The notes beneath the pieces are model-generated. The model searched no databases, was not told the DNA's origin, and was given only the letters and a program-made list of their open reading frames with translations. DNA of 64,000 nucleotides from Atopsyche davidsoni (taxonomy: Eukaryota > Arthropoda > Insecta > Trichoptera > Hydrobiosidae). The position numbers and the translations under genes are program-made. Position 1 is the stretch's first letter, and the number at the start of each line of letters is the position of its first letter. Shown here one piece after another: positions 1-12,487 of the stretch. The stretch covers positions 12,237,501 to 12,301,500 of the forward strand of contig JAILWY010000003.1 in the NCBI GenBank assembly GCA_022113835.1, written 5' to 3'.

Positions 1-297
1 CAACCTTTTAGCACCCAAGAGCATATTCTAGAATACCGGTTAGACGGCTGGCACCATTTATTTTTCCAAGGTGTAGAATAGTCAATAGTACATATAATGC
101 ACAAAAAAGTATTTAATATATTTTTTATGTAAAATAGTATAAAATTCTGGTAAGAATTTTTATTTTGAAAATTATAACGATATAATTATTTTAGCTTATA
201 TTTCTCTGTTTAATTTATAATTATTAATATTTGTTAATTATTAATATTGCGGGCACACGCAAAACGGTCGGCGGGCGCCGTGGCTTGGGGACCACTG
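1..297. mobile_element. hAT-like MITE, copy 1 (cut by window edge)
   Basis: The right end reads CTTGGGGACCACTG and the left part matches the second copy at 12,277-12,479, including the segments GCACCCAAGAGCA and GGCACCATTTATTT. The terminal sequence CAGGGGTCCCCAA/TTGGGGACCACTG, known from copy 2, is of the kind seen in hAT-derived nonautonomous elements. The first bases of the element lie outside the window. No coding capacity is seen. Confidence 0.6.
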
Positions 298-1105
298 CTC
301 TAGGGTGCGAGCTGGGAGGGGAGAGGAGAGACCCTGTTCTCATTCTACGCGTGTTTGATATTGAATACGAGTGGGAGACATCCAAGTTCAGATAATCTTG
401 ACACGAGGAGTATATAATCACGCTTCTCTTTGGAGGTCGTTAGACCTAGTAGGTAGGAAAGTAATTGAAGATTAAAAATCTATTTTGTAACCATCGCCCA
501 AGCAACTAAAAAAAAATTGTTTTGTGTTGATAGATAAGGATCATGTTTACTAAATAACAAATATTTATTTTGTAACCATGCTCGACGATAATTTTATAAA
601 ACTTAAATAGGTAGGCACTACAAAAGCACCAAATTAAAACCGCCCGGCAAAAAAGCCCCAATCATGGGGATGTCGCTGTATAAGGGTCGCCAGATACAAC
701 CTGAATTCAAAGGCCATAATGAGGCTGTTCGCTGAATTCGGGGATGAAAAAATTGAAAGGCCTCCCCTGGCCTTTGTGTCCGCTTGAATGCCACCTCCAG
801 TGGAAGTCCTTTTATTGGCACGGATTTGTATGGCATTAGTGAAGTGGTAAGATCTACGGACTCAAATCATTTTGAAAAAAGTGGTCAGTGGGCTGCGCCT
901 TTTCTTAAATAAATATTAAATTCGTTTAAAGAATTTAAGACCCAAGAAACCGAAATTCTCACGCCACTTTTGCTAACAAAACGAAGCGTGGAGGTAGAAT
1001 TTCTACAATGTGTGAGTTTATATATATATAAATATATATTTATTCTTATTTATAAAACGATCCATATCGACACGTCTAGAGTAAGTATTGGATAACTTGC
1101 TAGAA
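298..1105. other. Intergenic, no gene seen
   Basis: AT-rich DNA with short open frames that have no recognisable domain, start context or splice structure. I see no gene in it. Confidence 0.5.
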
Positions 1106-1168
1106 CGGAGATCGAACCGGAGACTTCTAGATGCAATATCAACAGCCCAACAACTGAGCCAACAATAT
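1106..1168 (-). repeat. tRNA-derived SINE head
   Basis: Read on the minus strand, this stretch has a tRNA A-box-like TGGCTCAGTTG and, about 40 bases later, a B-box-like GGTTCGATCTCC, the spacing of an internal Pol III promoter. The stems do not close into a cloverleaf, so it is better read as a SINE head than as a working tRNA. The following 90 bases end in TA-rich sequence. Confidence 0.45.
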
Positions 1169-1659
1169 ATTATAATAATTTCATAGCAAATAGTTTGTTT
1201 ACAAAACTCTTACTCTTTCTTATCGTCAAACTGAGCTTTCCCTGCCGCTGATGTTAAGCCACTCAACTGCTGAACCCGTTTATTGGCTAGCTGTAAGTTG
1301 GTGGCGCGATTTGTTGCTACGTGTGTGGAGGCCTTAATGCGATTTCGCAAAGAAAATGATTAGTTGTAATTTGGCGTTGCGTTTCGCTGAGACCGCCGGT
1401 GCTCACCACCAAGTCGTGACGTCAGAGCGCGTCGTGTAAAGTGGACATAATTCTTCATAACAATGATTACCGGATCGCGTGCTGGCTCGGACCGTGACCG
1501 GAACCGCTTGCGAACCGCACGCAGAAAACAAACCGGAACTCAAATCGGGATCTGATGCTTCGTGACGTCAGCGGATTCGTGTTTGTGCTATTTCGTGTGT
1601 TTATTGATTTTTGAATTACTGTAGCTAAAGTATATTACGATTACGACTGATAACAACCG

Positions 1660-1705
1660 ACTAGTGGTCTAGTGGTTAGCACGCCTGCTTCAAACCCGCG
1701 TAGAG
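1660..1705 (+). repeat. Truncated tRNA-like SINE head
   Basis: Contains AGTGGTCTAGTGGTTAGCAC, a tRNA A-box-like sequence, followed soon by TTCAAACCCG. It is too short and poorly paired to be a tRNA gene. Confidence 0.35.
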
Positions 1706-1790
1706 CGATAATGTGCAGCTATCCAACAAACTGCATTACGGGTAGCGTTTTGGAACGTCGTAAAGCTCGTTATAAGGCGATAGAGCGATA

Positions 1791-1931
1791 AAGCGCACTA
1801 CGCGTGTAGCAACACAACTAACAACCGATCGACAAATTGAACCGTACGGCTTTCGGCAAAAACCAAAAAAAAAGTTTAATAGTAATTAGTGGGTCGGTTG
1901 TCAGTGGTGGAGCTACGCGTGTAGTGCGCTT
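1791..1931. mobile_element. Foldback MITE, exemplar copy
   Basis: A clear palindromic element. The left end AAGCGCACTACGCGTGTAGC is matched by the right end GCTACGCGTGTAGTGCGCTT. The arms continue inward as CAACACAACTAACAACCGA and GTCGGTTGTCAGTGGTGG. The centre is A-rich and codes for nothing. This is the best-preserved copy of a family with dozens of arms in the window. No target duplication is clear at this copy. Confidence 0.75.
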
Positions 1932-4772
1932 CAGGCTTGTAGCACGCAGGTATGAGTTTAACCTTTGATAGATTTGCCGCGATACGAGGGCCGCTCACGA
2001 CCTCATGCTCGTGAGCGAGGGTTCCCGTAATTGCACGTGAGTCGCGTGCGGGGGGGTCACGCGAGACCCCGGGGCAGTGCTGGCCGCAAGGGACAAGCTG
2101 GCTGCCTGTCACGATGCCAATTTACAAGTGCATTGTTCTATTAATTTACACTAATTACTACTTACGCTTATGTCCGCTACATCCTCGCAATTTGAACACT
2201 TGTTGAACAAAATGAAAAAAAAAAAAAATTTGTGATATGCTCGTATGGTAAATGGTTCTTGGGTGCTATGGCGCTATACTTCTGTGAATTAAAGAAGTTT
2301 GGTCTTGGTGCTAGGGCTGTATCCCTGCACCAATCGACTGCCATTCATAAAAAAATGGCCCATAGCTATCCACACGATGCAGTTTGTCGGTTAGTTGTCA
2401 CTTGTGCAGTGCAATATGTTTTATAGGCTTCAAAGCAGACGTGCTAACCACTGGAGCACGTGTCACTTGTTATATATAAAATAGTACAAACAAGTCTGCT
2501 GACGCCATGAAGCATTCAAAAATCGTGTTATTGTAAAGCCAGTTGTCGGTCGGTTGTCAGTTGTGTAGCTACGTGTGTAGTGCGCTTTAAATACCGTTCG
2601 TTATAAGAATGCAATTCTTCGGTTAAAACAAAAAAAAAAAAAAAAGCACAGTTGAGGCACGTAAGCTTTCCCTTTATCACAAAAACATGATAGCATTAGT
2701 CTCCGAGACGGGCCGGCGATAAATTCTGGAACGACACTAATGTCTGCCAATCAAAACAAAGGGCCGTCGGGCGACAAAAAAGGGACGAGAGGCCCGCATC
2801 CCTCGGTTCCTGGAAGAGCTCGGCCCCGCCCGGCAACCCACCTGCCCGGCTCGCTCGCAATCCGTATTCCTTCATTTGAGAAATGCGACACGGTGATTTG
2901 ATTTGGATATTTTATAATTCAAATAAATAATATTGCAATCCAAAGAATTGAAAAGTAAATAAAAATAGGTAATGTTTCACAAATTTACATGCTGATTCTG
3001 ATTAAATGTCCTTTATATATTTTTCAATAAAACCATCAATCAACCAGAAGACTAAAAAGGTTGGTTAAAAAAAATATATACTAAACATACCATTTAGACG
3101 ATTTTAACACTTTTTTGTTTGTGTATATTAAAAAAAATACACAATGGAATTACTTTATAAAATAATTTTAAAACAAATTTAACTTAAAATATGAAATAAA
3201 TAAAAGACGTTAATTTTTTGTAATTTATTGAATAGAAGATTTTACCAAAACTCATTCCTTTAATAATATTCACAAAAATAAAATTTAAAGAAAATGTTTA
3301 ATTTTATTCAAATAAAAATGCAAATTTTTTAACCCGTCTTAAAAGTTTTTTGGGTTGAATTTCTTTCCTTCTTCGCACCTGTTTCTTTTACCGTCTCCTC
3401 ATCAAGCAGCTTGGCAAATGTATGAGATTACTGAGTGAAAAATATAATGCATAATCGTTTGTGTCACAGTGTGTGTAGACTGCTTGACTCATTCATTCTA
3501 TAGAATATATTGTTGTAATATATATTTTTTAAAAGGATTAAAATTAGTAGCCACTCTGAATTTGTTGCATAAAACTACCTTGATAGTTTATAATACATTA
3601 TTAAAAATCATTATTTCGGTAGTATTTTCAAGGCGGGTAAATATATAGTAATAGCCTCGGGGCCACCTCGGCTCAGTCAAGTGTGGTCACCCTATTGCCC
3701 AATATGGTATTGACTGTCGATGTCCCCCGATGGCACACGCAGAGCTCGCTTATTGCCGGACCTTGGGAAAAAAGGGAAAGTCCCTGTTTAATGAGCCGGG
3801 AATCGATATGAGACATCTTGAGAGGACGGAGTGGCTCAGGGGTGGAGTGATAACATCCCCAAGAAATGAATCGATGCCATCAAAAACCTGCCTGTGATAG
3901 TTGTTTTTTTCATCATAATTGATATTTTAAAATAAGTAGATAATGCCTTTTTGATCATATGGAAAACAAAAGTAACAAATCACAACAGGTCAAAAAAGGC
4001 TTAATGGTTTTTGCGATTCGTTGGTCGGTTGTCAGTTGTGTCGCGAAGTGTGAAGGATTAATTTCAACACAGTAGAATTGAGCCCTAAAGAGCCAAGTGG
4101 GTCGGAGACGACAGCCTTTTCTGCGCAACAGGGAGTCGAGCTCGTGCATCCTGTACCACCCATTCCATGCTGGGTGCGTGCGACCAGCGCTACACAGGTG
4201 GAGTACTACTCTGCAGCCTCAGGGCTGTCACCCCACCACCATATTATGTTTTAAATAAATTTAAAAAAAAAGAGTTCTTTACTATTTTTACAATAGTTGT
4301 TAGGGCTATGCATACAATACGGTATATGCCTATCCCTTGTTGTGGGGCTTACTAGATGTGGCTTGGGTGGTGACATGCATAGATTTCTCTATTTTCGTTA
4401 TTGAGTTTGTGTTGGAAAAAATATGTGTAAAAAAACTGTTTTAAGCACGTAGTAACACAACTGACAATTAACCAACAAATTGCACCACGTGACCAATATG
4501 TAATAAATGATATTTGTTACAACAAACCATGAAAACAAAGCGTTTTTATTTTTAAAATATACAATCACAGCTGTCATGTTTAGCATATATTAGGACAAAA
4601 AAAAAACCTTTCAAAGCGATAATTGATTTTATTAGTACAAAAAAACTAAACGAGGATAAAATATATAACATAACATATATTGTCAAATCACCACGTATTG
4701 AAACGTTTTAAATATATTACATTTTTTTGTCGGCGGGGAGCCCTCGCTCCGACTACCGGTCCCCAATTGCAG
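1932..4772. other. Repeat-rich intergenic region
   Basis: Holds single arms of the foldback MITE at about 2,535-2,591, 4,015-4,045 and 4,443-4,485, a GC-rich pocket at about 2,700-2,870 that may be an old repeat, long A/T-rich stretches, and a GC-richer patch at 3,640-3,860 of unknown nature. No gene is supported. Confidence 0.5.
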
Positions 4773-4984
4773 CTGATGAGTGAACGAGATAAGCAACTGG
4801 ATCCTCGGTCCTTATCTAAAGCCCGGAGACAGGAGCGATTATTTACCGAAGGAAAAAATGTCAATATTGGTTTGGTAAAGAAATATTGGAATCTCAACTC
4901 GCCAGCCAAAACAGGCGACGCTACTTGCAAGCGAGAGCAGTCGCGACACACGGGGGATACCTCTAAAGAACTTTATGCAAGCAG
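4773..4984 (+). CDS. Possible orphan coding exon, hypothetical
   Basis: An open segment in one frame is bounded by an acceptor-like CCCCAATTGCAG and a donor-like AGCAG|GTACAA, and would be a 212-base exon. It encodes a charged peptide beginning LMSERDKQLDPRSL and including NIGLVKKYWNL, with a composition more like protein than the surrounding AT-rich noise. I recognise no family, and I see no partner exons nearby. It could be a fragment of an old transposon gene or chance. The frame is also open upstream of the proposed acceptor, so the splice site is not forced. Confidence 0.22.
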
Positions 4985-6101
4985 GTACAAATCGCGACAA
5001 CAATCACAAATAGTATTATTTTTAATAATATTTTTCCTGTATAACAAACCAACACAAAAATTAACCCCACTAAGAGTTTTTAAATAATATCCTTTGTCGA
5101 CTGCGTAGTATTGGTCTGATAGCTGTCGTGAATTATTTGCATCGAGTGTCGATTTCACTGATTTCGCCGGAAAACATGTAAACCATAAAAAAAATACACA
5201 AAATAAAGAGACGCTGTTGGATAATTGCAAATCGGTTGCATATTGTGTCGCTTTGAAGCAGTGAACATCATCAATGATGGTTGTTGGGTGTGAAGTTTCG
5301 TCGCAGTTTTCTCGTTCTGTTTGGCTTCGGTAATTGGAAATCTTTATAAATAATGATATGATTATGAGAAATATGATTATATGTCGAAAAAAAGAAGTAC
5401 GAAACATTTAATTAATGATCATCAGAACTACACAATAAATTTACGTCGAAATTATACATGTGCACTTATTGCGTTATTTATGATTTATTTACTTATTTAA
5501 TAATCATAGAATAAAAGTGCATGCCCAGTTTTTTTAGTTCGATATGAATTACTGCACGCTACTTCGTTTTACTTCACGTAACAATTAATAAATTAATTTT
5601 ATTTTAAAATTGTATGGTAAGTTAATTAAAATGAATTACCTGCGCGTACCTGGGGTTACTTATCTCGTAAAGTAACTTTTAAAATACGTAAGTCGTTGTT
5701 GGTTCGCTTCTGTGGCTTCATTATTTCAGTTGTACTCAACCAATTATGGCTCAACCAGGTCCCACACTATGGTGCAATCAAACACCGCACTAAAGAGCAC
5801 AGCGCGGAATAAAAAACCTATTTAAATCTCCATTAATTACAACAAAAAGCCCTTTTATTCCTCTGACAACACCATCTATAGACAAATTACTAAAACAACC
5901 CAAAAAAATAACGAAAAAAGGTTCGAACTTCTCACGAGGTTTAAGTCGTTTTTTTATCCTGACCCCAAATGAGCGGGGAGCCTGCGACTAGGACTGCCTG
6001 TGGGGGGACAGCGGGTGGAAAAAACTTGGGAAAGTCAAAAAACACACTTCAAATCGTCTGGGACGATAGCTAAAGTTCCACGCAATCTCTTAAGAACTAG
6101 A

Positions 6102-6250
6102 GCAGCCTACACATGTAGAAACACAACCGAACGGTTATAAGTCGATAGCTTCACCTTATTATGTTTATAGTGTTTCTGTGATTGTGTTGATGCTATTGGC
6201 TAATGACTGTTCGGTTGTAAATTGTATCGCAGCGCGTATAGGCAGCCTAA
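6102..6250. mobile_element. Foldback MITE copy
   Basis: Left arm CAGCCTACACATGTAGAAAC and right arm GTATCGCAGCGCGTATAGGC are imperfect inverted repeats of the same family as the element at 1,791. This copy has the GGC(A/G)GCCT type of outer end rather than GCGCACTAC. Confidence 0.65.
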
Positions 6251-7553
6251 AACGCATAGCAAAATATATGAAAATCCCAAAAAAACTCAAGATAAAGAGG
6301 GTTTTTTTAAGTGTATATATATTTCCTTGGATCTGAAAGCAATTAATTAAAAAAATCACATTCGAACCAAAGATCCGAGGGAATCGTAAGTTATATATTA
6401 TACAAGAGATCCTTGTATGTACATTCTTGACACGCGAATATTTATTTATAGTCAAAAAAATAATTGTCCTTCGCTCGAATAAGAAATCGTGGTCTCCCTA
6501 TTTGGAGGCACTCGCTGCCACTCGACTATTGCCTCGGAAGGACTCAGACACAAAAAACCAAACTTTACATAAGCGGTCGGGTGGATTCTCAGGATGTCGT
6601 CTGATGCGCGGACTGGGGGTTTGATTCTTGGTCGATTATAAAATAAAAATAAAACACTCCGGTAGCCATGCAGAGCATCTGCTGGTGGAACTTTTGTTGG
6701 AATTCTTGGAGAGATTATACTACATCTTTTTATTCTACTTTGGAGTTCTGTTTATGCTGAAGCGCGCTACACACGTTGCGACACAACAAGGCATCAAGGC
6801 TGTTTTAACCGAATGGCTTATTTTACTGTAAAGTTGCTTCTTGTTCTGATATAAATATATGACAAAGTGCGCTTAAATATTTATAAAGTATATACTTAAG
6901 TAAAATCGATTAATTATTATAAATACATTTCGTTTATCATATTAAAAAGTGATTTCAGGATGAAGACAATAAAACCATATATTTGCTTTTCATAATAAAA
7001 TGCAATTGTCTCAAATGAATCAATATTTAATATCTAAAATCAAACAATTTTACTCCACACATATCTTCATAAATATTAATGGTGTCTAAAAATAATAGCA
7101 TCTTCCGAAAACTGAGATGCAGGTTTTTAATTCATTTATAAAATAATAATCTATGCTGTCCACATTGAAAAAATAAAAATTTCAGCATATTTAAACCACT
7201 AAAATTTCAATAAAAAAAATCACTTGCTTCGAAGCTGTGAGAATTAATAAAAAAGACCAATTTCATCGAATATATCCAATCTTCATAACAGATAAAATAA
7301 ACTTGACGTTGATGACTTGAGACGAATCGAAACCATCTCTAAAAATACCCAATTTTTTCAACTCGTAAGTACCTTCAATTAAAACTATAATTATGTATTT
7401 CAAAACTTTTAATTGAATACAGTGTGGTGATGATTTCACGTGGCGCTAATGATCTTTTTGTTGTGAAGAACGGGTATCGAGCCATTAAATGAGAGCAGTG
7501 TCAAGCATTGTACTTTTACAGCGGGCAATATAGTGCCGCCGGGAAATACACAC

Positions 7554-7683
7554 GGCCTACACACGTTGCGGCGCAACCGACAAAAAAACAGAAACTAGAA
7601 ATACAAATATAAAAAATTAAAGGATGCTATAAGGAAATCACAGGTCGGTTGTCGGTTGTGTCGCAGCGTGTGTAGGCGGCTTA
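7554..7683. mobile_element. Foldback MITE copy
   Basis: Left arm GGCCTACACACGTTGCGGCG and right arm TCGCAGCGTGTGTAGGCGGC pair well. The inner arms carry CAACCGACA and TCGGTTGTCGG. The element has no coding capacity. Confidence 0.7.
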
Positions 7684-8748
7684 AGTGAGCGGCGCCATCC
7701 TCGTGCGTGGGCGGTCAGCTGGAAACGATAATAAATATTCTACGATCAGTCGCAGCTAAGGCGCTCTCGAGTCGTATTACTCACTAATTGGACACGCGCT
7801 GATTTCATCTACGATACATTTAACACTGATTATGCTCTCTTAATGATAGAATTTTAACCGCTTCATGGCCCAGTGGCAGGCACGCTCGCTTGCCCAATCA
7901 TAAATTGTCTCCAAGTCGTCATCAAATATCCTGCATGAAAAAAAACCTTTCTAATTATAGTTTTCTGTGATTTTCCTGTATACAAAAAATGTCGCAGAGT
8001 ATCAAGCAGGATACTATCTTTGAATGCTTCTCTTACGCGAAGCAATTTTTTTCGCGTTAGTTAAAATTTTTTCATTAAACAAAAGTTACTAGGTCTAGTG
8101 AAATTATATGTTTCTGTTATACTTGTATGTATTTAAAAGCTTGAAGACGGTTAGAGGTTTTTTTAGTAAGAAGTTTCAGGTCATACGATTTAAGTAGATA
8201 TAATACACGAATGAGTAAAGTATAAATTTGCAGTAAACGCAACAAGAGGCAGTTGAAAAGCACATTTCTTGGCGGAGTAGGCTGAGACGACCATAATTCA
8301 GCATGCATGTCTGTAGCAGCGGAATTCCAAGCAACTCTATAAAAGTACATCCAAGGAATCGAACGGGCAACGTTTCTCACCGAGACTTGCATTCAAATCA
8401 AACGTATAATATCGGCTGATTTTATCGCTAAGTTACGTACGCCGGCTATTATTGCTCAGCCACGCACGCCACGCTGGCTACGATTTACGGCTGCTTTGTG
8501 TCATAGAGCTTTGCTGATTTCGTAACAAAACATCAGCAGCGAAATCAAACCAAGCACCCTAAAAAATATTATTATTATTACAGAACTGAGGTTTCAGAGC
8601 TTTTTTTGCTTGCTGAAGATGAACTACCAGCGAATTGCATTAAACAAAAAATTGCTCAAAAGTCGACGATAATTGGTATTTACACAATGGCCGATAGCAC
8701 GCTACACACAATGCAATTTGTCGGTTTTTTTGTAAGTGCATAGCGTGT

Positions 8749-9105
8749 TTTATAGTCTTCCCAAACAAAAAAATCACACCAAAGGGGAAGCTATTGGCTT
8801 GTATCTATTTATGGATTGGTCAATCAGATGCGTATTTATTACCCATTACGGGTTTATTATATTATTACTAATATGATTAGGCACATTAGTTCATACATAG
8901 AAGATGATTTAACGAAACTCTCAGAAAAAATATTCGTACACCGGTCATGTAAACCAGGAGATGTGGGTTCAAATCCCACACAAATCGCGATGATATTTTT
9001 CTGAGAGTTTCTTTAAAATATATGAACTAATGTGCCTAATCATATTAGTAACTTTATAGTCTTCCCAAACAAAAAAATCACACCAAAGGGGAAGCTATTG
9101 GCTTG
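8749..9105. repeat. Hairpin element with tRNA T-arm, flanked by 53-bp direct repeats
   Basis: Two 53-base direct repeats (8,749-8,801 and 9,053-9,105, both starting TTTATAGTCTTCCCAAAC) enclose a long hairpin. Outer arms at 8,865-8,895 and 9,021-9,051 pair over 31 bases without a mismatch. A second stem is formed by GAAACTCTCAGAAAAA near 8,913 and its complement near 8,995. The loop contains a perfect tRNA-like T-arm at 8,963-8,979: GTGGG, loop TTCAAAT, CCCAC. A related element lies at 19,144-19,352. It may be a structured MITE or tRNA-derived SINE; the flanking repeat is far longer than a usual target duplication. Confidence 0.7.
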
Positions 9106-9561
9106 CTCACCGCTCGGTTGACGTTGGTGTCGCAGCCTGTGGGGGCAGATGTGATATGTGAATATGTATTAAATGTGGTCCAGGCATAGCTGGGAGCCGC
9201 GTGAGGGGGCCTTTAACCGCCGGCGTGAGTTATGTAGCAGCGCGCAGAGCTCGGCGGCCGGCGGGTGCCGCTGCATACTAACCACGTCTCAATACAATGC
9301 TCCCGCCGGGCCGCACAATGGCTGGCGACCAGCTGATGGCACCAAGAGCACACTGACGGTGAGGCACAACCATGATCGAGTCAAGCGGTGCTTTTAAAGC
9401 AAAACTGATGCTCTGCCACGGTCGAGACAATCGTGATACTAAGTATTACTGAAGTTGTGGTGCAGCAGAGCAATGCTGGTCTTCTTCATCAAGTGCCTCT
9501 CCTCAGAGCATATTGGCACTGAGAATATACTCATACTGAGCCAGTGTGGTGGGTCCCCAGG
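9106..9561. other. Intergenic, no gene seen
   Basis: Moderately GC-rich sequence at 9,170-9,330, then ordinary AT-rich DNA. A single weak MITE arm occurs near 9,110-9,145. Short open frames show no recognisable domain. Confidence 0.4.
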
Positions 9562-10078
9562 TTTAAGGGTCTTGCTACTTAACCTTGCTTGCTGGTGTCC
9601 ATCCCCCGTCTGCTACATATAAAAACCGTTTTACCTGGCGAAATCGTGTCATTTAATTAATTTAATTGTCACTTTATTTTTCTATGTCGAAAGTAGATTT
9701 TTTTTTATAGAGTATTGAAAAAACTATAAATTATATTTATCTATTTTTTATTATTTAATTAACGTCCATTTTCAAGGTCAAATAAAATCTTGAAGATGTT
9801 GAAAAATTGGATAAAATGACGACTTTTAAAATAATAAATCGCACAGGGTTTATGTTTAATCTTTTAATTCCAATTGAAAAAAAGACTTTTAAATGTTTAG
9901 GACTCTAAGAACAGGGACATGACGAATCTCCAAATTCCTACACTTCAATCGGAAAAACACATATTTATCATATTAAAAGTAAATTTACAAGAAATTAAAA
10001 AATATTCTGTTCGGATTTTTGATTGGTGCAGTCGATTTTTCGTAAAACGGACCAGAAAATGATAAAAAAAACTCGATT
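9562..10078. repeat. Repeat R1, copy 1
   Basis: About 515 bases that reappear in inverted orientation at 39,121-39,658. Shared landmarks include AAGGGTCTTGCTACTTAACC, AACGTCCATTTTCAAGGTCA and AGTCGATTTTTCGTAAAACG. The second copy sits inside the last intron of protease gene G. Neither copy codes for a recognisable protein, so this is probably a nonautonomous transposable element or LTR-like piece of unknown class. Confidence 0.65.
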
Positions 10079-10084
10079 ATTATT

Positions 10085-10267
10085 CGTATTGCTGCTGCCC
10101 AATAGCATTATCATATACTCCTTTCCTTACAAATCTCTTGCGTTAAGATCTAATACTCCTTCCGCAGACAATTCCAAGTCTACTACTCCATTACCGATCA
10201 TTTACAAACCCTTAGGGTACAGAATAGCAGCCATGCACAAGCAATATAATGAAAAGAGCGGAGAGGC
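10085..10267. repeat. Repeat R2, copy 1
   Basis: About 180 bases that recur in the same orientation at 24,965-25,145, sharing for example CGTATTGCTGCTGCCCAATA and GCAGACAATTCCAAGTCTAC. It directly abuts R1 here but not at the other R1 copy. No function recognised. Confidence 0.6.
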
Positions 10268-10817
10268 AACGCTAGTAACTCATTTTAATTTATCTTTTTT
10301 GAAAAGCACTATTAATGTAAAAAAATAAATAATAATAAATTTATGAGGCACAGCTGATGATGACTACATCTAGCTCAGATTCTGAACTCATCGCTCGCCA
10401 CTGATATAGAAGATAATATATTAAAAAAAACAATTAACCTCCCATCTTGAAAAAAGTAAAAAAAAATATTTTAATTTAAAGTTTGTATAATTAGGCGTGC
10501 AGTGCCTGCATTTACGAGCTGCACTGTAGATACAATCACTAATAACACGGCGGCCCTGGCGCACAATGCCGAGAGCTCCGTTTAGTGAGTTTGGGCCCAC
10601 CTATAGATAGCTCCGTCACACCTCCAACAATAATAATATTGTAATGCGCTGTGGGCCGTGCTGGTGCATTATCATAATATGGAAATCCAACCAAACACAC
10701 TGCACCAATACCCGACCAAGCAGAGCTGTCATCGGCCGTGTAAGGCTCCTCTTTGAGCAGGACCACAGAATTTGTAGCCCTATTACACAGTTTTTGCTCT
10801 TTTTTACATATTTAATT

Positions 10818-10905
10818 AATGAAGTGCACTGCACCCGTAGCAACACAACTAACAACCGACCAACAAATTGCAACAGTGCATTGCCATCGGCCATTTTATT
10901 TCAGT
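10818..10905. mobile_element. Foldback MITE, left arm
   Basis: AGTGCACTGCACCCGTAGCA followed by ACACAACTAACAACCGACCA and AACAAATTGCAAC matches the exemplar family of GCGCACTAC type. The right arm is missing or highly degraded. Confidence 0.6.
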
Positions 10906-11608
10906 GTGTTATTTAATTTGTTGTCGCGATTTGTAATTCCGCGAGTACAGCGTTTAAATATACACACACTTACTAATCAATTAATTATATTTATACCCTT
11001 TATTGTGGAAGGAGCGTAATGAAAATAAGCAGACACGCACGCCCGTAGAGAGGGACGCAAATAGCCCGACCGAGGTGTGAGGCCTACAGGATGAAGGGCC
11101 CGAGCGAGCCGGCGCCAGGGATCACACATTACTCTCCTGACATGAGCCCACGGCAGCGCAGGGCCAAACTGGAATTTAACTTATTTAATATCTATTATGA
11201 AACTATTATTTTGTACAACTATCTACATATTTTTATTATTCAGTAGATATGTGTCAATGTTGTATTAATACAAACCAACTTAATAAATTTTTTTCTTACC
11301 TTCTGGTTACCCCGGCCTGGTGAGTCATCAATTCTAGAGAATTCCATTTGCATAGCGCACAGCTTTTTTTTTTAATGTGTTTATAAGGAATTTTTTAAAA
11401 ATATTTTTGAAAGTTTGCTATAAACTTTCTATAATTGTAATAAAGTTTTTATTGCTATTGCCAGTTCGTATTAGATTCTAGGAAATGAGAATTTTAATAA
11501 TGCTTGTCCCCATAACAATATCATCTTAGGAATTAAGGCATAGGAAATAACACGTAGAAAACAAGCGAAAATGCTTGGAAATGTATGATATACATATTAT
11601 AATTTAAG

Positions 11609-11706
11609 AGGCCTACGCACGTCGCAACACAACCGACTGTCAAGTAGCCAATAGCGACCTTTTCATGTTTTGTTTTATCAGTCGTGTTGCGACGTGTGTA
11701 GGCCGC
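11609..11706. mobile_element. Foldback MITE copy (short)
   Basis: GGCCTACGCACGTCGCAACA at the left and TGTTGCGACGTGTGTAGGCC at the right are near-perfect inverted repeats, giving a compact element of about 98 bases. Confidence 0.7.
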
Positions 11707-12276
11707 TCTATAGCTCGGTGTCGGTGGTGTTGTCTCGCATGAATGCCGCCTGAACTTCAGTTACGAGTCGATAACGTCCGAAGGCGTCGAAATATAAATG
11801 GGTGTAATAAAAATTCAAAAGAACGAAAAAAACAGGGTAACCATAATTCCTAATATTATGCAAGACTGTTCTCCCTGTGCGTTGAGTGAGGTCAGCTGTC
11901 AAGAGCGTCTCATTTGATTATTTACTGGGCCGGGCAGCCCCGCCGGGCCCGCGCCCTCGCGCCCTCGCGCCCTCCTGCCCCCGGGCCTGTGAGGGCGCGG
12001 GGGCACCAAGCCCTCCCCCCTCCCCCGCCCCTCCCCGCGCCCCGTCACCTTGAGAGCTGCGCCTGATTGAATTCCTGAGTTGGAGCTGGTGCAGAGATTG
12101 ATCGACGCCATTGTTTCCTGCGCCGGCTGTACTGACTTATCGGCCATAATGACCGTATTTTACACGGTGCCTCTAAAGTCGTGTTTTCCCCTAAGCTGCC
12201 TGAGCACGCTGCGACCAGTGAATTGCAACAGCATAACGTCACTGCGCTTTTTTTGTCATTTTTATAACATCTACAG

Positions 12277-12479
12277 CAGGGGTCCCCAACCTTTTTGCAC
12301 CCAAGAGCACATTCTAGAATGCCGGTCGGGCGGCGGGCACCATTTATTTTTTCCAGTATTATTTTTTTTCGTAACATTTTATTGTAAATTTAAATATTTT
12401 TTATCGTGGTAGCGGCGGGCATACGTAAAACGGTCGGCGGGCGGCATGGTGCCTGCGAGCATAGGGTTGGGGACCACTG
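12277..12479. mobile_element. hAT-like MITE, copy 2
   Basis: Starts CAGGGGTCCCCAACCTTTTT and ends GGTTGGGGACCACTG, imperfect terminal inverted repeats. The inside matches copy 1 at the window start, including GCACCCAAGAGCACATTCTA. The eight flanking bases on each side do not form a clear duplication, so insertion is old or one end has changed. Confidence 0.65.
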
Positions 12480-12487
12480 TAAGGTAA

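Larger units (their letters stand above)
4985..8748. other. Intergenic with several MITE copies
   Basis: AT-rich DNA with foldback MITE copies (described separately at 6,102 and 7,554) and a degenerate pair of arms at about 5,090-5,265. A SINE-like A-box TGGCCCAGTGGCAGGCACG lies at about 7,866. A hydrophobic minus-strand frame near 5,000-5,400 is mostly translated MITE. No gene is supported. Confidence 0.5.
10268..12276. other. Intergenic with two MITE copies
   Basis: Contains the foldback MITE copies at 10,818 and 11,609, a GC-richer patch at 10,500-10,760 and another at 11,930-12,050 with C-runs. Open frames in these patches overlap each other on both strands and have no recognisable domain. 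Confidence 0.45.

Noticed and set aside
4973..5407. 144-codon minus-strand frame with a hydrophobic start
   Set aside because: Much of it is translated foldback-MITE sequence, also seen in other copies such as 22,120-22,286.
10023..10328. 101-codon plus-strand frame
   Set aside because: It runs across the junction of repeats R1 and R2, and their other copies do not keep the frame.
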